Assembly (NCBI GenBank): GCA_964546955.1
Contig: CAZJLP010000001.1
Span: 157,684 to 221,683, forward strand
Reading direction: 5' to 3'
Length of the DNA stretch: 64,000 nucleotides
From: CAZJLP01 sp964546955
Lineage (GTDB): Bacteria; Verrucomicrobiota; Verrucomicrobiia; Opitutales; Opitutaceae
The position numbers and the translations under genes are program-made. The notes beneath the pieces are model-generated. The model had not been told where the DNA came from. It worked only from the letters and a program-made list of their open reading frames with translations, and did no database searches. The first letter of the stretch is position 1; the number at the start of each line of letters is the position of its first letter. This document shows, piece after piece, positions 57,304 to 64,000 of this stretch.

Positions 57304-58104
57304 ATGAAAAACGCTTCCTCTGCCGCTCTCGCTCACGACGCTACTCCTCCCGCCGGCAACGCCTGGCGCGTATATCAGGGGGCACAGAATCAGTCGCTGG
57401 ATGAGAAGGATTTGATCGAGCGTTATTTGCCCCTCGTGCGCAACGTGGTCGACCGCATCAAGCTGAACTTGCCGCCGCACGTTGACGTGGAAGATCTTTA
57501 CAGCGTGGGCGTTACGGGTCTGATCGCAGCCGTTCGCCGCTACGATCCCGAGCAGGGACACACGTTCGCCGGTTATGCGACGACCCGCATTCGCGGTGCC
57601 ATTTTGGACGAGCTTCGCCGCCTCGACTGGTGCCCTCGCCGGGCCCGTGCCAAAGCCAAGAAGCTCAAGGAGTCCATCAACGAACTGGAACAGAAGCTCG
57701 GCCGGGCCGCGACCGAAGAAGAGGTTCGCAACCATCTCGGCCTCACGCCAAAAGAATACGCCAAGTGGATGGAAGAAGCGAAGCCCGTGTGTTTCGTCGC
57801 GATCGACCAGACCGCCGAAAACGAAGATTCTGAAGGTGCTTCACTCCACGAACTTATTGCTGACGAGTCAGATGTGTCGGTTCGTGATCGCATGGAAAAG
57901 GATGAGCTGATGCAGCTCGTCGCCCAGCGCATCTCCGAACTGCCCGAAATCCCGAAGAAGATTCTCGCCATGTACTATTTTGAGAACATGCGCCTGGCAG
58001 AAATTGCCGCTGTTTTCGACCTGACCGAATCCCGCATTTGCCAGATCCACGCCCAGACTGTGCTCAGCCTCCGCGCGTACATCAACCGCATGCGCAGCCG
58101 CTAA
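57304..58104 (+). CDS. fliA: Flagellar sigma factor FliA (sigma-28)
   Basis: A 266-residue sigma-28 from ATG 57304, chosen because the sigma-54 start point falls after the earlier GTG. Region 2 is LVRNVVDRIKLNLPPHVDVEDLYSVGVTGLIAAVRRYDP and TRIRGAILDELRRLDWCPR; region 4 ends with AEIAAVFDLTESRICQIHAQTVLSLR (cited in part). It should read the TAAA-N15/16-GCCG promoters noted at 18314, 30158 and 58241. No FlgM anti-sigma is in the window. Confidence 0.96.
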   Translation: MKNASSAALAHDATPPAGNAWRVYQGAQNQSLDEKDLIERYLPLVRNVVDRIKLNLPPHVDVEDLYSVGVTGLIAAVRRYDPEQGHTFAGYATTRIRGAILDELRRLDWCPRRARAKAKKLKESINELEQKLGRAATEEEVRNHLGLTPKEYAKWMEEAKPVCFVAIDQTAENEDSEGASLHELIADESDVSVRDRMEKDELMQLVAQRISELPEIPKKILAMYYFENMRLAEIAAVFDLTESRICQIHAQTVLSLRAYINRMRSR

Positions 58105-58240
58105 CGCCGCGACCGTGCGACGGGAGCGAAAAGGACGAGTTCCAGAAGGCACTCTCATCTCGAACTGAGGTGAGACCCGTGTCACTCGTGCGTGGGAGGA
58201 AGGGGACGGGCGTGTCACCGCGGTTTTACATGCAGGCCGT

Positions 58241-58268
58241 TAAAGCCTCGCTGGTTCTGAGCCGTTTA
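58241..58268 (+). promoter_or_regulatory. Possible sigma-28 promoter of motA
   Basis: TAAAGCCT-N12-GCCGTTTA: -35 core TAAAG and -10 6-7 of 8, with the same one-longer spacing as the 30158 promoter. Expected start about 58275, leaving roughly 11 nt to the motA ATG at 58286. Confidence 0.6.
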
Positions 58269-58285
58269 GGGGAAACACCCGGATC

Positions 58286-59161
58286 ATGCTAATCCTCATC
58301 GGAGCTTTCATTGTCATGGCCGCCACTATTGGCGGGTTCATGCTTGCTGGAGGTAACCCGATGGTGCTCATGCACGTATCCGAGTTTGTGGTGATCCTGG
58401 GCGTAGCGTTGGGCGTGCTAATTATCGCCAGTCCCGCCCACATTATGAAGGAGATCATTCACAAGGTGAAGATCGCCATGTTCGGGAAAACCGCGAGCCG
58501 GGCGGAATACTTCGAGCTCCTCAAGATGCTCTACGAGATTTTTATGGTCGGCCGCCGCAACGGACTGATCGCGCTCGAAGAACACGTGATGAATCCCGGC
58601 ACCAGTTCGATTTTCAACAAGTACCCGACGTTCACTGCTCACAAGGAACGCATGCAGTTTCTGCTCAATGGCTTGAAGCCCGTTATCGACGGTAAGATAA
58701 AGCCTGATCAGCTCGAAAGTCTGATGAACGCGGAGCTCGAGGCGAAGAGCGAGGAGGCCGATCATCCGGTGCATCTCCTGAATCTTGTGGGCGACTCGCT
58801 GCCCGGCATTGGGATTGTCGCGGCCGTGCTCGGCATCATCAACACGATGTCCGCCATCGCGGATGGGCCGGAGGCGGTGGGTAAACGTGTGGCCGCGGCT
58901 CTGACCGGTACGCTGCTCGGAATTTTCGTGGCTTATGGCTTTGTCAACCCGTTGGCCAATCGCGTGAAGTTCAACAACGCTGGCGAGCAGATGTACCTCA
59001 AATGCATCCTCGCCGCCGTGGCCGGGTTTGCGAAAGGACTCGCTCCGCTGACCGCGGTCGAAGTCGCTCGCCGTTCGCTGGACAGCGGCGTCCAGCCCGC
59101 TTCTGACGAACTCGAACAGACGCTGAAGAGCATGCCAGCGCCTGGGAAATCGGCCGCGTGA
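58286..59161 (+). CDS. motA: Flagellar stator protein MotA
   Basis: A 291-residue MotA with four membrane spans. The last two contain the channel-lining LPGIGIVAAVLGIINTMSAI and GTLLGIFVAYGFVNPLA. The cytoplasmic loop (about 70-160) holds the charged residues that contact FliG. Together with MotB it forms the ion-driven stator in the inner membrane. The gene has its own candidate sigma-28 promoter. 18 nt to motB. Confidence 0.97.
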   Translation: MLILIGAFIVMAATIGGFMLAGGNPMVLMHVSEFVVILGVALGVLIIASPAHIMKEIIHKVKIAMFGKTASRAEYFELLKMLYEIFMVGRRNGLIALEEHVMNPGTSSIFNKYPTFTAHKERMQFLLNGLKPVIDGKIKPDQLESLMNAELEAKSEEADHPVHLLNLVGDSLPGIGIVAAVLGIINTMSAIADGPEAVGKRVAAALTGTLLGIFVAYGFVNPLANRVKFNNAGEQMYLKCILAAVAGFAKGLAPLTAVEVARRSLDSGVQPASDELEQTLKSMPAPGKSAA

Positions 59162-59179
59162 GCGCGGGACTTAAACGCC

Positions 59180-60007
59180 ATGGCGAAGAAGAAAAAAGAG
59201 GCGCACCACGGCGGAGCTTGGAAGGTGGCTTACGCCGACTTTGTGACGGCCATGATGGCGCTTTTCATGGTGCTCTGGATCGCAGCGCAGGATAAAAAGA
59301 TTCTTCTTTCGACGTCCCGATATTTTCAGAACCCTTTTAATTCACCGATGGATGCGACATCGGGAGTGCTGCCGTTCGACACCAACAAGCCCGCCAAGCC
59401 GCAAGGCGATGATTCGGGAGCGGATAGCCCCGACAGCACGGTGCGCGAAGTGGATCTACAATTCCTGAATTCCGTTGCGAAGGATTTCTTCCGTCTGCTC
59501 AATCTGAACGAAGACCTCAGCGACAAGCCGATCGACATCCAGGTCACCAGCGACGGGCTCCGTCTGACCCTTTATGACCGCGCGAGGCGTCCCCTCTTTG
59601 TCGATAACAGCGCCGAATTCACGGAGTGGGGTCGCTTCGTGATGCAGAGCATGGCTTGGATTATCGAGCGGCATAAATTCTCAGTAGTCATTGAAGGCCA
59701 CACACGTGCGGGCCTCAGTTTCGACAAGGCCAATTACTCGGGCTGGGATCTTTCTACCGATCGGGCTCATGCCTCTCGGCGCGCTCTTACCTTTTACGCG
59801 GTCGACGAGAATCTCATCGATCGCATTGGAGGGTACGCTGCTACCCGGCCGGACCCACAATTTCCGCCCGAATCCGAATCTAACCAGCGAGTGACGCTAA
59901 GTCTGTCCGTTGGTCGTGCAAAAAGCATGAAAACGCCCTCCAAGGCGGCAAAAAATGCCGCCCCCAGCGCCTCTCTCGTGAAGGGCGGATCGGCTTCCGC
60001 ACCTTAG
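59180..60007 (+). CDS. motB: Flagellar stator protein MotB
   Basis: A 275-residue MotB. The single membrane span holds the ion-binding aspartate in AYADFVTAMMALFMVLWIAA (about 17-36), more like proton MotB than sodium PomB. The plug/linker and the peptidoglycan-binding OmpA-like domain follow (VVIEGHTRAG ... LSTDRAHASRRAL ... NQRVTLSL). A basic, Ala/Ser-rich tail ends the protein. Confidence 0.96.
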   Translation: MAKKKKEAHHGGAWKVAYADFVTAMMALFMVLWIAAQDKKILLSTSRYFQNPFNSPMDATSGVLPFDTNKPAKPQGDDSGADSPDSTVREVDLQFLNSVAKDFFRLLNLNEDLSDKPIDIQVTSDGLRLTLYDRARRPLFVDNSAEFTEWGRFVMQSMAWIIERHKFSVVIEGHTRAGLSFDKANYSGWDLSTDRAHASRRALTFYAVDENLIDRIGGYAATRPDPQFPPESESNQRVTLSLSVGRAKSMKTPSKAAKNAAPSASLVKGGSASAP

Positions 60008-60030
60008 TCCCGCCAATTCTCTCTGTGAAA

Positions 60031-60276
60031 ATGAAGCCTTTCCTGTCCGGCCGCCCTCAAGTCCCCGCCAGCACGTTGCAACCGCTGTCCGACAACCCCC
60101 CCCTGCCCAGTGCACGGGTTCTAGGTGCTCACAAACATGCTCCGGGAACTCCCCTCCAGGGACCGGGAGCAACCGTCGAATGTATCAAGCAGGGGGACAA
60201 GGTTGCGCGCCTCGTGGTGACCTGTGCGTGCGGCGAGAAGATCGAGATCGAGTGCCTTTATCCCGCCGCAGGGTAA
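60031..60276 (+). CDS. Small conserved-looking protein with Cys-x-Cys motif
   Basis: An 81-residue protein (83 from GTG 60025). The first 50 residues are Pro-rich and unstructured; the end forms a compact hairpin-like piece, VARLVVTCACGEKIEIECLYP, with three cysteines. It lies 23 nt after motB and before the operon terminator, so it is probably co-transcribed with the stator. No family recognised; metal binding is possible. Confidence 0.65.
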   Translation: MKPFLSGRPQVPASTLQPLSDNPPLPSARVLGAHKHAPGTPLQGPGATVECIKQGDKVARLVVTCACGEKIEIECLYPAAG

Positions 60277-60419
60277 GGTTGCTGCTGAAATTGATTCATA
60301 GGTGGAGGTTAGCTGGAGGAAGCTTGCGTGGTCCCCTAGGGCTGTGTGGGGGGCCAATTACAAACTCCCAACTACGCGCCGCACTGGCGAGCTCTACAAT
60401 CCTGTTACTAATCAGGGTT

Positions 60420-60440
60420 CGCGGCCCGTCCGCGTTTTTT
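60420..60440 (+). terminator. Rho-independent terminator after the motAB operon
   Basis: CGCGG (60420-60424) pairs with CCGCG (60430-60434) and is followed by TTTTTT. The stem is short but the U-tract is clean. It lies 143 nt after the small protein gene. Confidence 0.65.
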
Positions 60441-60500
60441 CAATGCTTCCGGCACTGGCAAAGGAAACAATTTAGTGTTAACTTGGATCACATTCAGCTC

Positions 60501-61034
60501 ATGAAAACGAAATTGCTCTGCGTGTTCGCGGCCTTGATCGCCGCTCCCGGCTTTGTCTTTGCGGCAGCATCCGACAAAAGCAGCTCGCAGGTGGAGGTTA
60601 TTTTTGAGAACCCCGAGAAGTTCACCGACTTCAAAGAATCGGAATTGGGCCACGACAAGGATCGGGAGAACTTTATCTACCTCTTCAAGGAGCATCTGCA
60701 GGAGGTCGCGGCCCGGCATTTGGACGAGGGCCAAAAGCTGACCCTCACGTTTACCGACATCGACCTCGCCGGAGATTTTGAGCCCTGGCGTGGATGGCGT
60801 TTTTCGGACATCCGCATCGTGAAAAGCATTTATCCGCCTCGGGCCGTATTTTCCTTTAAGCTGACCGACGCGACCGGCGCGGTGGTCAAGGAAGGCCAGC
60901 GCGATATCCGCGATCTCAACTTCCAGTCCAGCATGTCCCTTTATTTCGACACGGATTCGATCCGTTACGAGAAGGCCATGCTCGACGATTGGCTTCGGTC
61001 CGAATTCGGCCGCGCCAAGAAGAAGAAGAAATGA
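60501..61034 (+). CDS. DUF3016-type exported protein
   Basis: A 177-residue protein with a cleavable signal peptide (MKTKLLCVFAALIAAPGFVFAAA, residues 1-23, cited in part). The mature part has VEVIFENPEKFTDF, LTLTFTDIDLAGDFEP and RDIRDLNFQSS, matching the DUF3016 family of unknown function in the cell envelope of Gram-negative bacteria. The frame is open upstream to 60180, but ATG 60501 gives the signal peptide. It is separated from the flagellar genes by a terminator. Confidence 0.8.
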   Translation: MKTKLLCVFAALIAAPGFVFAAASDKSSSQVEVIFENPEKFTDFKESELGHDKDRENFIYLFKEHLQEVAARHLDEGQKLTLTFTDIDLAGDFEPWRGWRFSDIRIVKSIYPPRAVFSFKLTDATGAVVKEGQRDIRDLNFQSSMSLYFDTDSIRYEKAMLDDWLRSEFGRAKKKKK

Positions 61035-61089
61035 CGGGGCGTCGCGTAGTTCGACGCCGCTCGAGCGATTCGCGCCTCTTGTGGATCCG

Positions 61090-61473
61090 ATGGTAGGAGC
61101 GATCGCCAGCGGACGCCTCGACAAGTGGCTTTGGGCGGTGCGTCTGTTTCGCACGCGCAGCCTCGCGACCGATGCCTGCCGCGCCGGTAGCGTGGAGGTC
61201 AATGGCCTGTCCGTGAAGCCGGCCCGCGACGTGCGGGTAGGGGAGCGGGTCACGGTTCGACAGGGCCTGATTGTCCGCACGCTCGAAGTGAGGGCAATTC
61301 CCAGCAGCCGCGTCGGCGCAAAGCACGTGCCCGATTTTTGCGACGACCAAACGCCGCCCGAGGAATTTGAAAAAGTGCGCGAGCAGCGTGTGCAACAATT
61401 GCTCGCTCGGGACAAAGGCAGCGGCCGGCCTACCAAGCGCGAGCGCCGCGACATCGAGCGCTTCCTAGGCTAG
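61090..61473 (+). CDS. S4-domain RNA-binding protein, HslR/Hsp15-like
   Basis: A 127-residue protein from ATG 61090 (130 from GTG 61081). The S4 RNA-binding domain fills the first half (RLDKWLWAVRLFRTRSLATDACRAGSVEVNG, cited in part) and a basic tail (GRPTKRERRDIERF) follows, as in Hsp15, which rescues stalled 50S subunits. It is 55 nt after the DUF3016 gene. Whether it is heat-induced cannot be seen. Confidence 0.88.
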   Translation: MVGAIASGRLDKWLWAVRLFRTRSLATDACRAGSVEVNGLSVKPARDVRVGERVTVRQGLIVRTLEVRAIPSSRVGAKHVPDFCDDQTPPEEFEKVREQRVQQLLARDKGSGRPTKRERRDIERFLG

Positions 61474-61854
61474 GGCGCCTTCCGTCAGGCTCGCTACAAC
61501 CGGGTGGAACCGTCCGTCCCCGGCAGGTTGGCTCGGCGGGCCCGTCGCCGCGTCCAACCTCCCTTCCTCCGTCTCCCAGCCAGCGTTCGTTTGACATCCC
61601 TGACTCACCCAAACCGCTCTACCGCAACCGCGGGCGCTTCCTAAACTGCTATCAATTTGCGTGTTTTGTGGGCGGGGAGCCGAAAATACTGTTGCTTTTC
61701 CACCCGCACGGTCTGAGCTATCAGTCCTCGTTAGAGAAAACGTTAGGTGACAGGCACTGGTGAGTCGTCAGGTGAGCAATTGAGTTCAAGTGATGATTTC
61801 GAAACCCGATGGTCGGGAACGGACTGGAAGCTACGGTGGATCTACGAAATCAAA
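61474..61854. other. 381-bp gap between S4 and RRM genes
   Basis: It holds a palindromic repeat at 61525-61560 and, further on, the probable promoter and long leader of the RRM gene. The RRM frame is open from 61747, but the early part is not conserved-looking. No other gene is seen. Confidence 0.6.
61525..61560. repeat. Palindromic intergenic element
   Basis: AGGTTGG (61525-61531) pairs with CCAACCT (61554-61560), with an inner CGGCG/CGCCG. It lies 50 nt after the S4 gene and may act as a bidirectional terminator or be a dispersed repeat. Confidence 0.5.
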
Positions 61855-62244
61855 ATGGGTAATTCGAAACTCTACGTTGGCAACATGTCGTTCAAAACCT
61901 CCGAAGACGAGCTCCGCTCGGCTTTCGGCGCTTATGGTACGGTTGCCGATGTTTACGTTGCCATGGACAAGATGACCGGTCGCCCTCGCGGCTTCGCGTT
62001 CGTCACCATGGGTACGCCTGAAGAGGCGAAGATGGCTGCAGAAAAGTTGAACGGCGCCGATCTCGGTGGCCGCACTTTGACCGTTAACGAAGCACGTCCG
62101 AAGGAAGAAGGCGCTGGCCGTTCCTTTGGTGGTGGCGGCGGCGGTGGCGGCGAGCGTCGTGGCGGCTTCGGCGGCGGCGGTGATCGTCGCGGCGGTGGCG
62201 GCGGCGGCTACGGTGGCGGTCGCGGTGGCGATCGTCGTTACTAA
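61855..62244 (+). CDS. RRM RNA-binding protein with glycine-rich tail
   Basis: A 129-residue protein. Residues 3-80 form one RRM with RNP2 KLYVGNMS and RNP1 RGFAFVTM. The tail (about 88-129) is Gly/Arg-rich, as in bacterial and plant glycine-rich, often cold-induced, RNA-binding proteins. ATG 61855 starts exactly before RNP2 with GGTGGA upstream; an earlier ATG 61747 is not used. A strong terminator follows. The long leader could be regulatory. Confidence 0.92.
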   Translation: MGNSKLYVGNMSFKTSEDELRSAFGAYGTVADVYVAMDKMTGRPRGFAFVTMGTPEEAKMAAEKLNGADLGGRTLTVNEARPKEEGAGRSFGGGGGGGGERRGGFGGGGDRRGGGGGGYGGGRGGDRRY

Positions 62245-62278
62245 AAAACCTGTCGGTCTAACGAACCGAATTTCGTGA

Positions 62279-62310
62279 GGCGAAGCGGTGAAAGCCGCTT
62301 CGCCTTTTTT
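62279..62310 (+). terminator. Rho-independent terminator of the RRM gene
   Basis: GGCGAAGCGG (62279-62288) pairs perfectly with CCGCTTCGCC (62295-62304), directly followed by TTTTTT. Confidence 0.92.
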
Positions 62311-62346
62311 ATTGTTCGCTTCGAACCGCCGACTACGGCGGCCGAC

Positions 62347-63684
62347 TCAATTCGGGCGGATAAAGTAGCCCGCCGCTCTCCAGGTGCCGTCCGATTCTTT
62401 CGCGAACGCGACTGTCTCCACTGCCGAGGCAAGATTTTCGTAGGACGCGGAGAACTGTGCGACGACGAACTCCCCTTTCAATAGTTCGCCATTCGGTTGT
62501 GGAATGCTGGTTTGGTGAAGGGCCGAAACGAACTTCCGATGATTGAGTTTTCCCAGGGGCGTGCGCACTTGTTTAAGCGCGTCCTGCCACGCGGGACTGG
62601 TGATGGCCTCCTTGAAGAGTGTGCTGGCCGTTTTCCAGGACGCCTCGTAGTGGCCGGTATCGATGGCTTTGAGCCAGGGTTCCATGGCGGTCGTGGCGGC
62701 AGTCTTCACGTCGTCGGTTTGACTGGCATTGGAGGTTTGAAGAAAGGCGGCGCCGAGGAGGACACAACTCAAGGCAAATGCGAGGCCGCGGGCGCGGACG
62801 AGGGAGGAATGGCGGGTTAACATGACGATTCTCTGTTTGAGGTTTCGGATCGACTCCCCCAGCGCGAGCGCGCCGTAGGGAGCCGGAAAAATGTGGGCGT
62901 GTTTGAGCGCGCTTATCAGTGCCTCCCCGTACTCTCCTCGCTCGTGGGTCTCCATCCAGCGGAGAGCCGCTTCATCCGCGGCGAGCTCGCGATGGTGCAG
63001 CCACTGCCGCGCAGCGAGATAAACAAGCGGATTAAACCAATGAATGGCGCGAGCGAGGACGAACAGCCAGTGCAGCGGCACGTCCAGGGCGCGAAAATGA
63101 GCGAGCTCGTGCAGGAGCACCGCGCGCAGTTGGGTTCGGGTCAGTTCGTGGCAGAGAGTTGCTGGCAGGATGATCCGCGGGCGAAGCCAGCCGAGCAGAG
63201 CGGGAGACGCGGCCGATTCGGCGAGGACCAAGCCGATGGGCGCGGTCACACCCGCAGCGCCTTTGCAGTCTTCAAGAAGTTCCGTCAGCGCGGGATCGGT
63301 GCAAAGCCGCTCGCGACTCCATCGCCGACTCGTGCGCAGCGTTTGATAAAGAACGACGCCGAGCACCGTCACGGCGCCGCAGAGCCAAACCAGCGTCAGG
63401 ACGGGCCAGACGATTTCCCGGCGCGCGACGACGGCGGCGCCGAGTTGGGGCCAAGCCAACAACTGCGCGGCCGACTCGATCGCCGGCGCTGCCACCGACG
63501 AATTCGAGAAAGAAGGGAGCCACGACAAGCGGAACGGTGCGAGGAAAGCGACGGCGGCAATCAACCACCACACCCGGCGGCTGCGCGCTTGGATCCTGTT
63601 TGCGAAGAGACGGTCCAGCCCCCCCGTAAGGGCGAAAACCGCCGACCCGCGCAGCGTGAGTTCCAGTAGAGTGGAGGGGTTCAT
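62347..63684 (-). CDS. M56-family (BlaR1-like) membrane peptidase fused to DUF4019-like domain
   Basis: A 445-residue protein from ATG 63684. Four membrane spans surround an M56 metallopeptidase domain with zinc motif HELAHF and the downstream HHRELAADEAA. The C-terminal 130 residues, after a signal-like span, read EPWLKAIDTGHYEASWKTAS ... GTWRAAGYFIRP (cited in part), resembling DUF4019 rather than the beta-lactam sensor of BlaR1. The start overlaps the stop of the BlaI-like repressor by 4 nt. It probably senses an envelope signal and cleaves the repressor. The longer frame to 63990 overlaps the repressor gene. Confidence 0.85.
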   Translation of the reverse strand: MNPSTLLELTLRGSAVFALTGGLDRLFANRIQARSRRVWWLIAAVAFLAPFRLSWLPSFSNSSVAAPAIESAAQLLAWPQLGAAVVARREIVWPVLTLVWLCGAVTVLGVVLYQTLRTSRRWSRERLCTDPALTELLEDCKGAAGVTAPIGLVLAESAASPALLGWLRPRIILPATLCHELTRTQLRAVLLHELAHFRALDVPLHWLFVLARAIHWFNPLVYLAARQWLHHRELAADEAALRWMETHERGEYGEALISALKHAHIFPAPYGALALGESIRNLKQRIVMLTRHSSLVRARGLAFALSCVLLGAAFLQTSNASQTDDVKTAATTAMEPWLKAIDTGHYEASWKTASTLFKEAITSPAWQDALKQVRTPLGKLNHRKFVSALHQTSIPQPNGELLKGEFVVAQFSASYENLASAVETVAFAKESDGTWRAAGYFIRPN

Positions 63685-64000
63685 GGTTTTTTCGACTTGC
63701 GGAGCAGCTCTTCGAGGTCCTCCAAATCCTTTTTCTGCAGTCCTCGAGCCTTGGCGAAATGGGCGATCAGCGGTGAGAGCGCTCCATCGAAGACGCGCTC
63801 TAGGAACGTTTCCGTTTCGGCCGCGCGGCATTCCGCCTCGGTCGCGGCGGGAGAATAAAGATAAGCCTTTCCCTCCTTCTCGAACGTCAGTGCGCCTTTT
63901 TTCACCAGGCGATTCAGCAGCGTTTTCACCGTCGCGTCGCTCCAGTCGTTGGTCCGCTTTAACGCGTCGATCACCGCCTGTGCGGAACACGGCTCTTTTC
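63681..64000 (-). CDS. BlaI/MecI-type transcriptional repressor (5' end outside window)
   Basis: The C-terminal 105 or so residues of a BlaI-family winged-helix repressor, cut by the window end. EPCSAQAVIDAL and DWSDATVKTLLNRLVKKGALTFEKEGKAYLYSP are the recognition helix and wing (cited in part), and a helical dimer/cleavage part follows. The internal GTG at 63974 is not a start, since the frame continues conserved beyond it. It is paired with the M56 peptidase gene, the usual arrangement. Confidence 0.9.
   Translation of the reverse strand, partial: KEPCSAQAVIDALKRTNDWSDATVKTLLNRLVKKGALTFEKEGKAYLYSPAATEAECRAAETETFLERVFDGALSPLIAHFAKARGLQKKDLEDLEELLRKSKKP

Noticed and set aside
1..64000. tRNA, rRNA, insertion sequences, CRISPR arrays, prophage genes, known riboswitches
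   Set aside because: None was recognised on reading both strands; no cloverleaf-type sequences, transposase genes or regular spacer arrays were seen.

Overview
The window is GC-rich (roughly 60-65% by eye), densely coded DNA without rRNA, tRNA, IS elements or CRISPR arrays. The mix of a large flagellar export and basal-body locus, a chemotaxis locus with HDOD proteins and PAS kinases, tandem SPINDLY-type TPR glycosyltransferases, a DUF3016 protein and a glycine-rich RRM protein suggests a motile Gram-negative bacterium. From memory of family and repeat content I lean to Verrucomicrobiota, Opitutaceae-like; this is inference and was not searched.

Layout. (1) 18-14250: a sugar-nucleotide and heptose island in two divergent operons. 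The minus operon (10044 down to 18) holds a heptose kinase (HddA-like), a glycosyltransferase, sedoheptulose-7-P isomerase (GmhA), a reversed HldE-like fusion, two epimerases, a split transketolase, a HAD phosphatase and an APH-fold kinase. The plus operon (10316-14250) holds an epimerase, an HddC-like nucleotidyltransferase, a sugar C-methyltransferase and a GDP-fucose-synthase-like reductase. (2) 14378-18234: two tandem TPR/O-GlcNAc-transferase-like proteins. (3) 18417-36662: chemotaxis and signalling (two HDOD proteins, two hybrid kinases, MCP, CheW, CheA, CheD, a degenerate HD-GYP regulator, a pseudokinase, CheB, CheR). (4) 36899-60276: flagellar genes flgB-flgC-fliE-F-G-H-I-J-motE-like-fliK-flgD-flgE-fliL-M-N-O-P-Q-R, then flhB-flhA-flhF-small membrane protein, fliA, motA-motB-small protein. 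(5) 60501-64000: DUF3016 lipoprotein-like protein, S4 protein, RRM protein, and a BlaR1/BlaI-type pair cut by the window end.

Regulation can be read from the sequence. Good sigma-54 promoters (TGGCAY-N5-YTGC) precede flgB, flhB and fliA. Sigma-28 (FliA) promoters (TAAA-N15/16-GCCG) precede the first HDOD gene, motA, possibly cheA/cheW, and a 110-nt intergenic stretch with three hairpins that looks like an undescribed FliA-dependent small RNA (about 30192-30301). A palindromic -35 box at 18311-18325 could serve both the chemotaxis genes and the glycosyltransferase pair, which would tie the sugar island to flagellin or flagellar glycosylation.

Other striking features are a family of degenerate 7-nt-period inverted repeats in many intergenic spacers, a 147-bp terminal-inverted-repeat element that supplies a stop codon, two copies of a double-hairpin repeat, and several signalling or GTPase proteins that have lost catalytic residues (pseudokinase, HD-GYP, FlhF).
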